Source of the DNA: JAVBMC01 sp031552845
Lineage (GTDB): Bacteria; Verrucomicrobiota; Kiritimatiellia; RFP12; DVOR01
NCBI GenBank assembly: GCA_031552845.1
Contig: JAVBMC010000001.1
Span: 1 to 64,000 of the forward strand
Length of the DNA: 64,000 nucleotides
Reading direction: 5' to 3'
The notes under the pieces were generated by a model. The model was not told the DNA's origin and searched no databases. It saw only the letters and a program-made list of their open reading frames with translations. Shown here one piece after another: positions 8,274 to 17,787 of this stretch (the stretch's first letter is position 1; each line of letters begins with the position of its first letter). A program made the position numbers and the translations under genes.

Positions 8274-9638
8274 ATGATGAGGTTGAAGCTGAGGCGGTTT
8301 GTGGATAAAGCGTTCTCCGTCGGCGGATGGAGCGCATTGGGGGTAGTCGCGATTTCCCTGATGATCATTCTGGGGCCGGTACTGTGGCGCGGCGCGGGTG
8401 CAGTATTTTTTAAAGGTACAAGCGAACATCGGCGGATGCTATTTGAGGAGTTCAACGTCGGTGATGAAGATGCCGTTCATGCTGAGACTAAGGCGCGTGA
8501 GCGGACGTTGGCCCCCGTTTGGGCGGCGTTGAAGGAGTTTGAAGAGGTCGATCTGAAACAGGCGAAGGGCGCGGAGCGTAAACGGTTGCGGGAGGATGTT
8601 GCGGAGTTCAAACGCTTGCTGCGTAAGGTGGTTGGTCCATTGCCGGGTGAGGCTGTGCCGGTGCTGGCGCGTGAACGTTTCGGGCAGGCGCGGTGGGATG
8701 GTGCACAGCGGGCGATTCATGATTTGCTGAATGTGGAGGAGTGGGTGTATCCGACCGACGAGGCGGGGAATCCGTTGCCGGGCGTGTTGAAGGTGACGCC
8801 GCGTAAGGCTGTGTTTGAGGGGACGTCGCTGGCGGCGGTCTTTGATACGTTGGAGGCGGATGTGGTGAAGGCGCTGCAGCCAGAGTTCACGGTGTTTTGG
8901 CGTTTTTTTACGTTGGAGTCGCGGGATTCACACTTCTTCGGCGGCATTGCGGCGGAGCTGATGGGAACGTTGTGGCTGGCAATTGGGGCGTTGTTAGTGG
9001 CGGTGCCAATTGGGGTGCTGGCGGCGGTTTATTTGGCGATATTCGCGAAGGATGGGTGGATTGTGGGGACGATCCGGCTCTGCATCGGGGCATTGGCAGG
9101 GGTGCCGAGTATTGTGTTTGGTTTATTTGGACTGGCGTTCTTTGTGATGACGATGCGGGTGTCGGAGGGACGCAGCGTGCTGGCTGGTGCTTTGACGTTG
9201 GGGGTGTTGGTGCTGCCAACTGTGATTCGTACAGCGGAGGAGGCGGTTCGGGCGGTTCCGCATGGATATGTGGAGGCAGCGCTGAGTTTGGGAGCTTCGC
9301 GCTGGCGGGCGGTTTGGTCGGTGGTAGTGCCGGCAGCGTTGCCGGGTATCTTGACGGGCGTGGTGATTGGATTGGGGCGTGCTGCGGGTGAGACGGCGCC
9401 GATCATCTTTACGGCGGCGGTGAGCTTGGGGGGATTAGTGGGGATTACAGAGGTGCTGTCGCGTCCGACGCCGGCGCTGTCGTGGGGGATTTATAATTTG
9501 GTGAGCGAACACGAGGCGGCAACCGCAGTGGCGCATGTACAATATGGAATGGCTGCTTCGTTGGTTCTGCTGGTTCTGCTTTTGAATCTCGGCGCGGTTT
9601 GGCTGCGTGCGCGGGTGGGGCGCCGTCTGCGAGGGTAG
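8274..9638 (+). CDS. pstA: Phosphate ABC transporter permease PstA with a large inserted domain
   Basis: The 454-residue partner permease of PstC is well beyond the roughly 280-300 residues of E. coli-type PstA. The excess lies between the first membrane helix (about residues 19-45) and the second (about 222-248): a hydrophilic, partly helical segment of roughly 165 residues. The permease core after it is canonical, with the EAA loop GYVEAALSLGASRWRAVWSV and GLGRAAGETAPIIFTAAV. Two ATG codons (8274, 8277) are possible starts; a GGGGGAGGG stretch just upstream serves either. Similar insertions occur in PstA of some other phyla. Its topology here would place the insertion on the outer face, but that is inferred. 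Confidence 0.85.
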   Translation: MMRLKLRRFVDKAFSVGGWSALGVVAISLMIILGPVLWRGAGAVFFKGTSEHRRMLFEEFNVGDEDAVHAETKARERTLAPVWAALKEFEEVDLKQAKGAERKRLREDVAEFKRLLRKVVGPLPGEAVPVLARERFGQARWDGAQRAIHDLLNVEEWVYPTDEAGNPLPGVLKVTPRKAVFEGTSLAAVFDTLEADVVKALQPEFTVFWRFFTLESRDSHFFGGIAAELMGTLWLAIGALLVAVPIGVLAAVYLAIFAKDGWIVGTIRLCIGALAGVPSIVFGLFGLAFFVMTMRVSEGRSVLAGALTLGVLVLPTVIRTAEEAVRAVPHGYVEAALSLGASRWRAVWSVVVPAALPGILTGVVIGLGRAAGETAPIIFTAAVSLGGLVGITEVLSRPTPALSWGIYNLVSEHEAATAVAHVQYGMAASLVLLVLLLNLGAVWLRARVGRRLRG

Positions 9639-9689
9639 AGGGTGTCGCTTACGGGTTTTCAGGGAGAAGGAGGCTTAGAGTGGTTTTCT

Positions 9690-9719
9690 CTGTTAAGGGA
9701 GGAACGTTTTTGTTATAAT
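9690..9719 (+). promoter_or_regulatory. Probable promoter of glnN
   Basis: A consensus -10 TATAAT lies at 9714-9719. The -35 is weak (CTGTTA at 9690-9695, 18-base gap). Transcription would start near 9726, giving a 27-base leader that contains an AGGTGGG ribosome binding site before ATG 9753. Confidence 0.5.
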
Positions 9720-9752
9720 CAAGCTTTCCAGTGTAACGGATAGGTGGGTGTT

Positions 9753-11831
9753 ATGGCGGGCGAGAAGTTTATCGAGGCGTTTGCGTTTGGCGAGAATGTG
9801 TTTAGCATCAAGGTGATGCGGAGTTATTTGTCGGATCGGGCGTTTGCGTCGTTGTCGTCGGCGATTCTCAGAGGTGAGACGATCGATGTATCGCTGGCGG
9901 ACGAAATTGCCGAAGCGATGAAGACTTGGGCGCTTGAGCGCGGCGCAACGCACTATACTCACTGGTTCCAACCCCTGACGGGCACCACCGCCGAAAAGCA
10001 CGACTCCTTTCTAATGCCGGATCAGGAGGGCGGAATGATTGCGTCGTTCTCGGGGACGGCACTCTCGCAAGGCGAGCCGGATGCGTCGAGCTTCCCCTCC
10101 GGCGGACTGCGCGCGACGTTTGAAGCGCGGGGGTATACCGCATGGGATCCGTCGAGCCCCGTGTTCTTAAAGGTCATTGACGGGGTGAGCGTTCTGTGTA
10201 TCCCTACGATTTTCTGCGGCTATCACGGCGAGGCGCTGGATAAGAAGACGCCTTTGTTACGCTCTCACGTCGCGCTCATTGGACAGGTCAACCGCATGGC
10301 GGGACTGTTCGGGATTGATCCGGCAGTGAGACCTTTCGCGACATTGGGCGTGGAGCAGGAGTACTTTCTGGTCGATAGCGAAGACTACTTCCGCCGTCAA
10401 GATTTGATGCTCACAGGGCGGACATTGTTCGGCTGCCGGCCGACGCGGCACCAGCAGATGTCGGATCACTACTTTGGGCGTATCCGTCCGCGGATTCTCA
10501 ACTTCATGGCCGAGCTGGATGCGGAGCTTTGGAAGCTCGGCGTACCGGCTAAGACGCGCCATAACGAGGCGGCACCGGGGCAGTTCGAGATTGCGGCGGT
10601 GTTTGAAGACCAGAACCTCGCCATTGATCATAACATGGTGTGCATGCAAGTGCTGCAAGAGGTGGCCGAGCGTCATGGCCTTGTCTGCCTGTTGCACGAG
10701 AAACCTTTTAGCGGTGTGAACGGGTCGGGCAAGCATAACAATTTCTCCATCACCGGCCCTGATGGTAAGAATTGGCTCTCGCCAGGCAGTACCCCGCACG
10801 ATAATGCGAAGTTCCTGATGACGCTGTGCGCCATCGTCAAGGCAGTCGATGTGTGGGCGGATTTACTGCGGGCGACTGTGGCCAGCGCGGGCAATGAGCA
10901 CCGCTTGGGCGGACACGAAGCACCGCCGCCGATCCTTTCGATTTACCTCGGCGCGCAGTTGACGGATTTGGTGCAACAGATCATTGCCAACGGCAGTGCT
11001 ACCAGTACCAAGGTCGCCGCGGCGTTGCAGTTCGGCGTGCCGATGATTCCACCACTGTCGCGCGAAGCGACTGACCGCAACCGTACCTCGCCCTTTGCGT
11101 ATACCGGCAATAAGTTCGAGTTCCGCGCGGTCGGCTCCAGCCAAAGCTGCTCCACGCCCAACGTCATTCTTAACACCACCATTGCTTGGGCGATTGATGA
11201 GCTCTGCACCGCGGTGGAGAAACGTACGGCCAAGGGTGAATCTTTCCCGACGGCACTGCGCAAGGTGCTCAGCGACAACTTCAAGAAGCACAGCCGCATC
11301 CTCTTTGATGGGGATAACTACTCGGTATCGTGGCGCAAGGAGGCCGCCAAGCGCGGACTTTCTTCCACGGCTTCGACTGTGGAGGCGTTGAAGGCTTTCA
11401 TCACACCGGAGAGCTTCAAGCTGTTTGCCAAGTATAACGTGTTCTCCATGCGCGAACTAGTGTCACGTCAGGAAATCTACACCGAGCTTTATTGCAAGTC
11501 AATCGCAATTGAGGCAGGTTGCGGACTTGATATGGCACGTACGCAGTTCCTCCCGGCGGCGGTGGCGTATGCCGACGAGTGGGCCGAGTCGCCCACAGTA
11601 AAAAAGAGTCCTACGCTGAAGAAGATGGCAGGGCGGGTCTCTCAACTGGCGGGGGATTTGGGCATGGCAATCGTGGCGTTGGAAAAGGCGGCGGATGAAC
11701 CCGATTCCTCCTATGCGGCACGGTTGAAGGCGTTGGAACGTACGCGTGAAATCATTGACGAGCTTGAAGCGCTGATGCCTGCGGCCACGTGGCCGGTGCC
11801 GACCTATACGGAGATGTTCTTCATGCTGTAG
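9753..11831 (+). CDS. glnN: Glutamine synthetase type III
   Basis: This cytoplasmic enzyme makes glutamine from glutamate, ammonia and ATP. At 692 residues it has the size of GSIII enzymes, much larger than GSI. Diagnostic segments include VEQEYFLVD, HNEAAPGQFEIAAVFED (the glutamate/metal region) and HEKPFSGVNGSGKHNNFSI. The adenylylation-type tail of GSI is absent. GTG 9744 is an alternative start three codons upstream, but ATG 9753 has the better-placed AGGTGG site. It has its own promoter and a strong downstream terminator, so it is probably monocistronic. GSIII is common in Bacteroidetes, cyanobacteria and PVC bacteria, which fits the suggested phylum. Confidence 0.93.
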   Translation: MAGEKFIEAFAFGENVFSIKVMRSYLSDRAFASLSSAILRGETIDVSLADEIAEAMKTWALERGATHYTHWFQPLTGTTAEKHDSFLMPDQEGGMIASFSGTALSQGEPDASSFPSGGLRATFEARGYTAWDPSSPVFLKVIDGVSVLCIPTIFCGYHGEALDKKTPLLRSHVALIGQVNRMAGLFGIDPAVRPFATLGVEQEYFLVDSEDYFRRQDLMLTGRTLFGCRPTRHQQMSDHYFGRIRPRILNFMAELDAELWKLGVPAKTRHNEAAPGQFEIAAVFEDQNLAIDHNMVCMQVLQEVAERHGLVCLLHEKPFSGVNGSGKHNNFSITGPDGKNWLSPGSTPHDNAKFLMTLCAIVKAVDVWADLLRATVASAGNEHRLGGHEAPPPILSIYLGAQLTDLVQQIIANGSATSTKVAAALQFGVPMIPPLSREATDRNRTSPFAYTGNKFEFRAVGSSQSCSTPNVILNTTIAWAIDELCTAVEKRTAKGESFPTALRKVLSDNFKKHSRILFDGDNYSVSWRKEAAKRGLSSTASTVEALKAFITPESFKLFAKYNVFSMRELVSRQEIYTELYCKSIAIEAGCGLDMARTQFLPAAVAYADEWAESPTVKKSPTLKKMAGRVSQLAGDLGMAIVALEKAADEPDSSYAARLKALERTREIIDELEALMPAATWPVPTYTEMFFML

Positions 11832-11858
11832 AGGCAAAGTGACGCAACTATCTGAACA

Positions 11859-11895
11859 AGAGCCCGGGAGGTTAAGCTTCCCGGGCTCTTTGTTT
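11859..11895 (+). terminator. Rho-independent terminator after glnN
   Basis: A long GC-rich stem (AGAGCCCGGGA pairing with TCCCGGGCTCT around a short loop) is followed by TTTGTTT. Confidence 0.85.
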
Positions 11896-11909
11896 GCTGA
11901 GGTTTACTC

Positions 11910-11938
11910 TTGCTTTGCGGGCCGTTTTCTGCTTTAAT
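11910..11938 (+). promoter_or_regulatory. Possible promoter of the DUF2339 gene
   Basis: TTGCTT (11910-11915) and TTTAAT (11933-11938) with a 17-base gap lie between the glnN terminator and the next start codon, leaving a leader of about 30 bases with GGAGAGGA. Confidence 0.45.
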
Positions 11939-11974
11939 AGTCAGAATTGTTGAGGCATAGGAGAGGATACGGCT

Positions 11975-14899
11975 ATGTTAGAGTTCTTTGGGTTTGTTAT
12001 TACGATCGTGCTGGTGGTGCGGGTATTGAAACGCGTACAAGAATTGACGAAGGAGATTGATGGGCAGAAGATATTGCTGCATCAGTTGCTTGGAGAATTC
12101 CGTCGGAGAGATGCGAAGAAAGAAAAGCCGGCGCCGATTATAGAGGAAGGGCCTGCGCCGCAGGGTACGCCGCCATCCGCCTTGGACGTTGAGGGTGACG
12201 TTGTGCCGTGGCAAAAACCGGTGGGAACATTTGTAAATCCGCCGGTAGGAACATGCGAGCCGATAGAGCCCAAACTTGTGCGGCCAACGCCTGAACCAAT
12301 TGCCGCTATGCCGGTGGAGCCGGAGAAACCGAAAGTGCCGGAGCCGGTGCGCGAAGAGCCGAAGGTCGCTCAGCCGTATCAGGAGTATCGGGAGCCAGTA
12401 CGGCCATTGACGTTTGACGATATGCCACAGCCGACACCTTTGGAGGTGTTTATGCAGAAGGCGCTTGCACAGGCGCGGGCATTCTTGTTTAAGGAGGGGG
12501 TGCTGTGGGTGATGTTGGGGAGCGGGGTGCTGTTGTTCGGTATTGTGTTTTTGATTCACTACAGTATCTCGCAGGGGTGGATATCGATGGAGAGGCGCTT
12601 GATGGGCTCTGCGGCGTTGGGATTGGCACTGGCAGGGTTGGGGATTTGGCTGCGTCCGCGGCGGCGGCTCTATGCCCTGTTATTGCAGGGGTGCGGTTTG
12701 AGCGTGGTGTATTTGACGACGGTTGCGGCGGCGCGGGTGGAGCCGGTGCTGTTGGGGTCGGTCACGGCATTGTCGGTGCTGTCGGTGCTGGTGGTGGTAA
12801 CGGCGGGGTTGGCGGTGTGGCAGAATGCACGGGTTGTGGCGCATGTGGCGGTGACGGCGGGATTCTTTGCGCCGTTACTGGTGTCACAGGGGAGCAAGGA
12901 TTTCGTGGGGCTGTTCGCCTTCTATCTGCTGCTGAATCTCGGTATCCTCGCGGTGACGTATGTGAAGCCGTGGCGGCGCTTATGCATCACAGGATTCTCG
13001 CTGACGTTCGGTTTGTTCGCCATGTGGGTGATTAAGGATTATCAGGCGGTGCCGGAGATTTTCAACCGAAGTTTTGCGTTCCTGTGCGCGTACTATGGAT
13101 TGTATGTGTTCATGGGGGCGCGGTCGCTGCCGCCGGAGAGCGAGGGAAAGGAAGGGCGTATTTCGACGGACGTCACACTGACACTGCTGGCACCGTTGTG
13201 CTTCCTGTCGCTGGCGTGTAAGATGGTGTATACGCCGCACTTGCTGACGGCACTGTTCATGAGTTGCGGCGCACTGTATGCGATGTTGAGCTGGGTGCTG
13301 CGCGGGCGGGGGCAGGGCTTTGTAATGCTGCTGCGGGCGCAGGCGATCGTGTGCTTGAATATCGGTGGCATACTGCTGTTGCGTGATGTTGACCCGACTG
13401 TGCTGAAGATGCGGGTGATTGTGGCGATGGTGTGGGCTGTTGAAGGAGCTGTGCTGTACGTCACGGGTCGGCGCCTGGGCCGGGTGGAGACGTGGGGCTT
13501 CGGCGTGCTCGCATGGATAATTGCGGGAGGCTTGTGCGTCTGGAATATGGCGATGGGATTCTTCTCGGCGCCGCTGTACTACTCGCCGGAGTTTCTTGTC
13601 TGCTTAGTGCTGGCGGGCAGTTTGATGGGCGCGGCGGCATTGAGTCCGGAGGAACGTCAGCCTAAGGATGTGCTGAAGGACTTTGGCTTGCCGGTGCCGT
13701 TGGTGGTGTGCGGGCTCTGGGTGATAGGGTTGTCGCTCGCGGCGGAGTTTGTGATTGTGTTTAACCGTGAAGGTTTCACGACCGCAGGGTATTGGCTATT
13801 GATTGCTTCAAGCGCATTGGTATTGATCTCGGCGGTGGCGTGCAAGTGCGTGCCGAAGTTAGGGCGGTTGACGCTGTCCGGCAAGGAGGACGAGCCTGCG
13901 CTGGTGAGCTTTGCGATGCTGCCGGCGTTTGCGGCAGCAGTGTTGGTGGTACGGTTCTTTGCGGGCAACCTGCTGATGTTGGAGGCTGGGGGTTATGGAA
14001 TGGCAGGGACGGCCGGAGAGTTGTGGTCAGTTGCGATATTTCTCGCGGCGACAGGGCTGTTATTCGTGCCGCAAGTGGCACAACTATTCTCGCAACCGAC
14101 CTGTTTAACGCATGGAACGTTTAACGTGTGGCTGCGGCGGATATGGACGGCCGTGGCGTTTGCCTTTGCGGGCAACCTTTTGGGACTGCTCAGCAGTGAC
14201 ATGGTCACCTTCGGGGTGTTGATACGTGCTCCGGTGGTATTGTTAGCACTGACTGTGATGTGCTATCCCGCAGTGTTGGAACGGGTGCCGTTCTGGCGCG
14301 AGCGCACGGCGGGCGATGTGGTGATGCCGCTGCTGGCGGCGGGTACGCTGTTGCAGATTCCGTCCTTGTTGGTGTCGGATGGCGGCATTCAAGGTTTCTA
14401 TTGGCCGCTGATCAGTCCCGTGGATTGCATGGGCATCGTGGTCATCTGCATGCCGATGTTGTATTACTATAAACTCAAGACCGCAGAGGAGCCGGGGAGC
14501 GGAAGCAAGCTGGCGGCGGGCTTGGGCGTGCTGCTCTTTGTGCTGCTCAATGTGATTGTCGCACGTTGCGTTCACGCCTTCGCGGACGTGTGGTTTACAT
14601 TGGATGACATGTTCGCCAGCGGAATATTCCAGACGGCAGCAGCAGTGACATGGGGTGTGGTCGGCATCGGCACGATGGTCATTGCCTACCGCTTGAAGAA
14701 CCGCCTGCCGTGGATTATGGGTGCAGTACTCGTCATCGCGGATGTGTTGAAGCTCTTCCTCATTGACCTTTCAAAGACAGGCACGCTTGAACGGATTGTC
14801 TCCTTCGTTATTGTCGGCTTGCTGTTGATTGGCGTGGGTTACTTTGCTCCGTTGCCACCGCGCAAGCGGACGGAGGAGGATAGCGCTGAACCTTCTTAA
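11975..14899 (+). CDS. DUF2339 family multi-spanning membrane protein
   Basis: This 974-residue protein has an N-terminal helix, a short coiled coil (residues about 10-40), a proline/glutamate-rich linker (about 45-150) and then some 25 consecutive hydrophobic segments to the C-terminus. That layout, with conserved-looking pieces such as GSGVLLFGIVFLIHYSISQG, matches the DUF2339 family found in many Gram-negative bacteria. No enzymatic motif is visible and the family has no established function. ATG 11975 follows GGAGAGGA at the right distance. Terminators on both sides indicate a single-gene unit. Confidence 0.75.
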   Translation: MLEFFGFVITIVLVVRVLKRVQELTKEIDGQKILLHQLLGEFRRRDAKKEKPAPIIEEGPAPQGTPPSALDVEGDVVPWQKPVGTFVNPPVGTCEPIEPKLVRPTPEPIAAMPVEPEKPKVPEPVREEPKVAQPYQEYREPVRPLTFDDMPQPTPLEVFMQKALAQARAFLFKEGVLWVMLGSGVLLFGIVFLIHYSISQGWISMERRLMGSAALGLALAGLGIWLRPRRRLYALLLQGCGLSVVYLTTVAAARVEPVLLGSVTALSVLSVLVVVTAGLAVWQNARVVAHVAVTAGFFAPLLVSQGSKDFVGLFAFYLLLNLGILAVTYVKPWRRLCITGFSLTFGLFAMWVIKDYQAVPEIFNRSFAFLCAYYGLYVFMGARSLPPESEGKEGRISTDVTLTLLAPLCFLSLACKMVYTPHLLTALFMSCGALYAMLSWVLRGRGQGFVMLLRAQAIVCLNIGGILLLRDVDPTVLKMRVIVAMVWAVEGAVLYVTGRRLGRVETWGFGVLAWIIAGGLCVWNMAMGFFSAPLYYSPEFLVCLVLAGSLMGAAALSPEERQPKDVLKDFGLPVPLVVCGLWVIGLSLAAEFVIVFNREGFTTAGYWLLIASSALVLISAVACKCVPKLGRLTLSGKEDEPALVSFAMLPAFAAAVLVVRFFAGNLLMLEAGGYGMAGTAGELWSVAIFLAATGLLFVPQVAQLFSQPTCLTHGTFNVWLRRIWTAVAFAFAGNLLGLLSSDMVTFGVLIRAPVVLLALTVMCYPAVLERVPFWRERTAGDVVMPLLAAGTLLQIPSLLVSDGGIQGFYWPLISPVDCMGIVVICMPMLYYYKLKTAEEPGSGSKLAAGLGVLLFVLLNVIVARCVHAFADVWFTLDDMFASGIFQTAAAVTWGVVGIGTMVIAYRLKNRLPWIMGAVLVIADVLKLFLIDLSKTGTLERIVSFVIVGLLLIGVGYFAPLPPRKRTEEDSAEPS

Positions 14900-14919
14900 T
14901 GAGGATTGCAGATGGAGGG

Positions 14920-14948
14920 GCCTCGCGGGTAACCGCGGGGCTTTTCTA
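14920..14948 (+). terminator. Rho-independent terminator after the DUF2339 gene
   Basis: GCCTCGCGG pairs with CCGCGGGGC (one G-U pair) around a GTAA loop and is followed by TTTTCT. Confidence 0.8.
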
Positions 14949-14953
14949 TTGGA

Positions 14954-14982
14954 TTGACGCGAGGGGTGGGTTTTGCTAGACT
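14954..14982 (+). promoter_or_regulatory. Promoter of the PBP-SEDS pair
   Basis: TTGACG (14954-14959) and TAGACT (14977-14982) are separated by 17 bases. The start near 14989 excludes upstream in-frame start codons and supports ATG 15008. Confidence 0.7.
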
Positions 14983-15007
14983 GTGTGGATATTATTGGCG
15001 TAGTGTA

Positions 15008-16492
15008 ATGCAGTTTGTTTTTCTACTTTGTTTGTTCTTGGGCGCGGGCGTGATTGCTTTCGGGCGGGGCGGTGGCGTACGCGCGAAGCGCGGGGTGTGG
15101 GCTGTACGGGTGTTGGCGTTGTTGTTGGCGGCGGGGTTCGTGGGGGTGTGTTTGGCGCAGGCACAGTGGCAGGTGTGGGGCTTCCGCGATGTGCGGTTTG
15201 TGCGGTTCTACAGCCGGTATAATAAGCGGGTGGAATCGAATGCGCCGAGGGTGGTGCGGGGGGCGATTTTGGATTGGCGGGGGCGGGTGTTGGTGGCGCC
15301 GGATTTGAATGATGATTGGAATCGGCGGTCGTTGCTGGGGATTGCGGGGGTACATCCGATTGGGTACTTCAACCGGCAGTATGGGTTGTCAGGGGTGGAG
15401 CGGGTGTTGGATGTGAGGCTTTTGACAGTGCCGCAGGGGGTGAGCGCGGGGGTGGGGAAGAAGCTGTTGGAAGCGGAGTCGGTGTCGTTGTCGTTGGATG
15501 CGCGGCTGCAGGGGTTTGCGTATGATTGTTTGGAGGGGCGCAGGGGGGCGGTGGTGGTAGCGAGGCCACAGACGGGGGAGTTGTTGGCGTTGGTGAGTTC
15601 GCCGGGGTTTGATCCGGGGGATGTGAAGGGGGCTTGGCGCGATGATGCGGAGGGTGCGGCGTTTAATCGGGCGTTGCAGGGGCTGTATCCGCCGGGGTCG
15701 GCGTTCAAGGTATTTGTCGCGGCGTTGGCGGCGGAGCAGGGGAAGAGTTGGTCGTTTGCGTGTCCGGGCGAGGGGTGGCGGGTGAATGCGAGTTCGCCGT
15801 GGATTCGGGATAGTGAGTTTTATGCGGCACAAAGGGAGGGGCGGAGCTGGAAGGGTTGGGGGCGGATTGGTTTGGAGGATGCGTTGGTGCATTCGTCGAA
15901 TGTGTTCTTTGCACAGTTGGGGGTGGCGTTGGGGGGTGATGTGGTGGCGTCGGCGGCGGAGAGGTTGTTTGCGCCGTTTGTGGTACTGGCGTGCGGGGAG
16001 GCTTCAATGGGAACGGCGCGCCCGGTGTTGCCGGATTTTCGGGCGAAGCCGGGGCAGTTGGCTTATGGGGCGATCGGGCAGGGTGAGGTGTTGCTGACGC
16101 CGTTGCATGTGGCGTTGTTGACGGGGGCGGTGGCGAATGGCGGGGTGTTGCAGCCGCCGTCGTTGGAGCCGGTGAAGAGGGGTGAAAAGCAGAATGGGGT
16201 GAGGTTGTTTTCGGAGGCGGCGGCACGGAAGGTGGCGGGGTATATGCGGCAGGCGGTGGTGCGGGGGACGGGGCGCGGGGCGGATGTGGCGGGATTATCG
16301 GTGTGCGGGAAGACGGGGACAGCGCAGACGAAGGGGGAGGATCATGCGTGGTTTACGTGTTTCGCGCCGGAGAGGAATCCGCAGCTGGTGGTGACGGTGT
16401 TGGTGGAGCATGGGGGTTTTGGCGCGGCGGCGGCGGTGCCGGTGGCGAAGAAGGTGTTGGTTGAGGCGAAGCGGTTGAAGTTGGTGGATTGA
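15008..16492 (+). CDS. Class B-like penicillin-binding protein, peptidoglycan D,D-transpeptidase
   Basis: This 494-residue envelope protein crosslinks peptidoglycan stem peptides. One N-terminal membrane anchor (about residues 1-20, perhaps a second near 32-50) is followed by an RGAILDWRGRVL segment like the R-G-x-I-x-D-R-x-G motif of FtsI/PBP2. The transpeptidase domain has all three catalytic motifs: SxxK in PPGSAFK, SxN in HSSN and KTG in CGKTGTAQ. The compact size recalls PbpA-type enzymes. Its stop overlaps the start of a SEDS gene (TGATG), the usual polymerase-transpeptidase pairing. Codons are strikingly G-ending (GTG, TTG, GCG, GGG). Whether it serves division, elongation or a specialised wall cannot be told. 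Confidence 0.85.
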   Translation: MQFVFLLCLFLGAGVIAFGRGGGVRAKRGVWAVRVLALLLAAGFVGVCLAQAQWQVWGFRDVRFVRFYSRYNKRVESNAPRVVRGAILDWRGRVLVAPDLNDDWNRRSLLGIAGVHPIGYFNRQYGLSGVERVLDVRLLTVPQGVSAGVGKKLLEAESVSLSLDARLQGFAYDCLEGRRGAVVVARPQTGELLALVSSPGFDPGDVKGAWRDDAEGAAFNRALQGLYPPGSAFKVFVAALAAEQGKSWSFACPGEGWRVNASSPWIRDSEFYAAQREGRSWKGWGRIGLEDALVHSSNVFFAQLGVALGGDVVASAAERLFAPFVVLACGEASMGTARPVLPDFRAKPGQLAYGAIGQGEVLLTPLHVALLTGAVANGGVLQPPSLEPVKRGEKQNGVRLFSEAAARKVAGYMRQAVVRGTGRGADVAGLSVCGKTGTAQTKGEDHAWFTCFAPERNPQLVVTVLVEHGGFGAAAAVPVAKKVLVEAKRLKLVD

Positions 16493-17706
16493 TGAAGCGG
16501 CTGTTTTTATTTTTGTGCGTGCCGGCTGTGTGTTTCGCGGCGGGGTTGGGGGTGCTGTTGGCGTCGATGCCGCGGGTGTCGGATGGGATTGATGCGGGGT
16601 GGGGGATTCCGGCGTTAATCTTTGTGGGGTCGCTGCTGGGGGTGTTGGTTGTGTTGCTGGTCGGACGCTGGAGGGGTGATGCGGCGTTGCTGGCGGGGGT
16701 ATTTCTGCTGGCGGGGTTGGGGTTGTTGGTGCAGGCGCGGATGGTGTCGGAGGTGTATTCGTTTGAGAACTTGAAGCCCTTCCTGCCGTATGGGTTGGGG
16801 GTGGTTGGGTTTGCGTTGGCGGCGGTGTGTTTGGAACGGGGACGGTGCGGAGGACTGCGGGTGTTGTCGTGGCCGTCGTATGGGTTGATGTTGGCGGTGT
16901 TGGCGGGGATGTTGGTGGTAGGGCAGCGGTTCCGGGGGGGGCTGTATGTGCAAGGGTTTTTGTCGCCGACTGAGGTGGTGAAGCCGTTGGCGGCATTGTT
17001 CTTGGCGGGTTTTTTGAGTAAGGGTAAAGGCGCACCGTCGTGGCGGGAGCTGTTGGTGTTGGGGTGTTTGTGGGTCCCGGTGAATGGGCTGGTGCTGTTG
17101 CATCGGGACTTTGGTTTGTTGGTGGTGCTGGATGTGTTGTTTGTGGCGGCGGTATTTGCGGCGTCGGGGCAGGTGCGGTGGTTGGTGTTGGGGGCGGTGG
17201 GGATTTGTGCCGCGTCGGTGGCGGTACCGTTGATGGCGTCGCATGCGGCGGTACGGTTTGAGATTTGGCGCGATCCGTTTGGCGATCCAACGGGGAAGGG
17301 GTGGCAGTTGTTGCAGGGGCTGTCGGCGATGTATGCAGGGGGATTGTTCGGCGCGGGACTGGGGGGAGGCTCGCCGCAGTTTGTGCCGATTGTGACATCG
17401 GACTTTGTGTATGCGGCGTTGGCGGAGGAGGTGGGTTTTGCCGGATGCGTTGGGGTGTTGGCCGTTTATGCGGCGGTGGCTTGGCGGGGGTTGGCGGCGG
17501 CCGCGGCGCAGAAGGTGACGTTTGTGCGGTTGTTTGGAGTGGGGCTAGTGACGGTGTTTGCGGGGCAGGCGTTGTTGAATATCGGGGGCGTGGTGAAGGC
17601 GATTCCGATGACGGGGATTACGTTGCCGTTGATCAGTCACGGGGGGAGCAGTTTGGTGGTGTCGTTTGTGCTGCTGGGGATTATCGCCGCAATGAGCGAT
17701 GAATAG
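16492..17706 (+). CDS. SEDS-family peptidoglycan glycosyltransferase (FtsW/RodA/SpoVE type)
   Basis: This 404-residue protein has about ten membrane segments and polymerises lipid II into glycan strands. SEDS signatures are FLSPTEVVKPLAALFLAGFL (family form: PSE-x-x-K), the periplasmic loop DPTGKGWQLLQGLSAMYAGG with GAGLGGGSPQFVPIVTSDFV and the catalytic-region acidic residues of ALAEEVG, and the C-terminal ITLPLISHGGSS. ATG 16492 overlaps the TGA of the PBP gene by one base, showing translational coupling. Dedicated ftsW and rodA copies cannot be excluded elsewhere, so no symbol is given. The reading frame shares the extreme G-rich third-position bias of its partner. Confidence 0.87.
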   Translation: MKRLFLFLCVPAVCFAAGLGVLLASMPRVSDGIDAGWGIPALIFVGSLLGVLVVLLVGRWRGDAALLAGVFLLAGLGLLVQARMVSEVYSFENLKPFLPYGLGVVGFALAAVCLERGRCGGLRVLSWPSYGLMLAVLAGMLVVGQRFRGGLYVQGFLSPTEVVKPLAALFLAGFLSKGKGAPSWRELLVLGCLWVPVNGLVLLHRDFGLLVVLDVLFVAAVFAASGQVRWLVLGAVGICAASVAVPLMASHAAVRFEIWRDPFGDPTGKGWQLLQGLSAMYAGGLFGAGLGGGSPQFVPIVTSDFVYAALAEEVGFAGCVGVLAVYAAVAWRGLAAAAAQKVTFVRLFGVGLVTVFAGQALLNIGGVVKAIPMTGITLPLISHGGSSLVVSFVLLGIIAAMSDE

Positions 17707-17787
17707 GGGCGTGGTATTTATTGCCTCAGGTCGGAATATTTTTTCATTTGAGTCGCGCAGATGTATGCAACCCGTAATAGGAATGTG

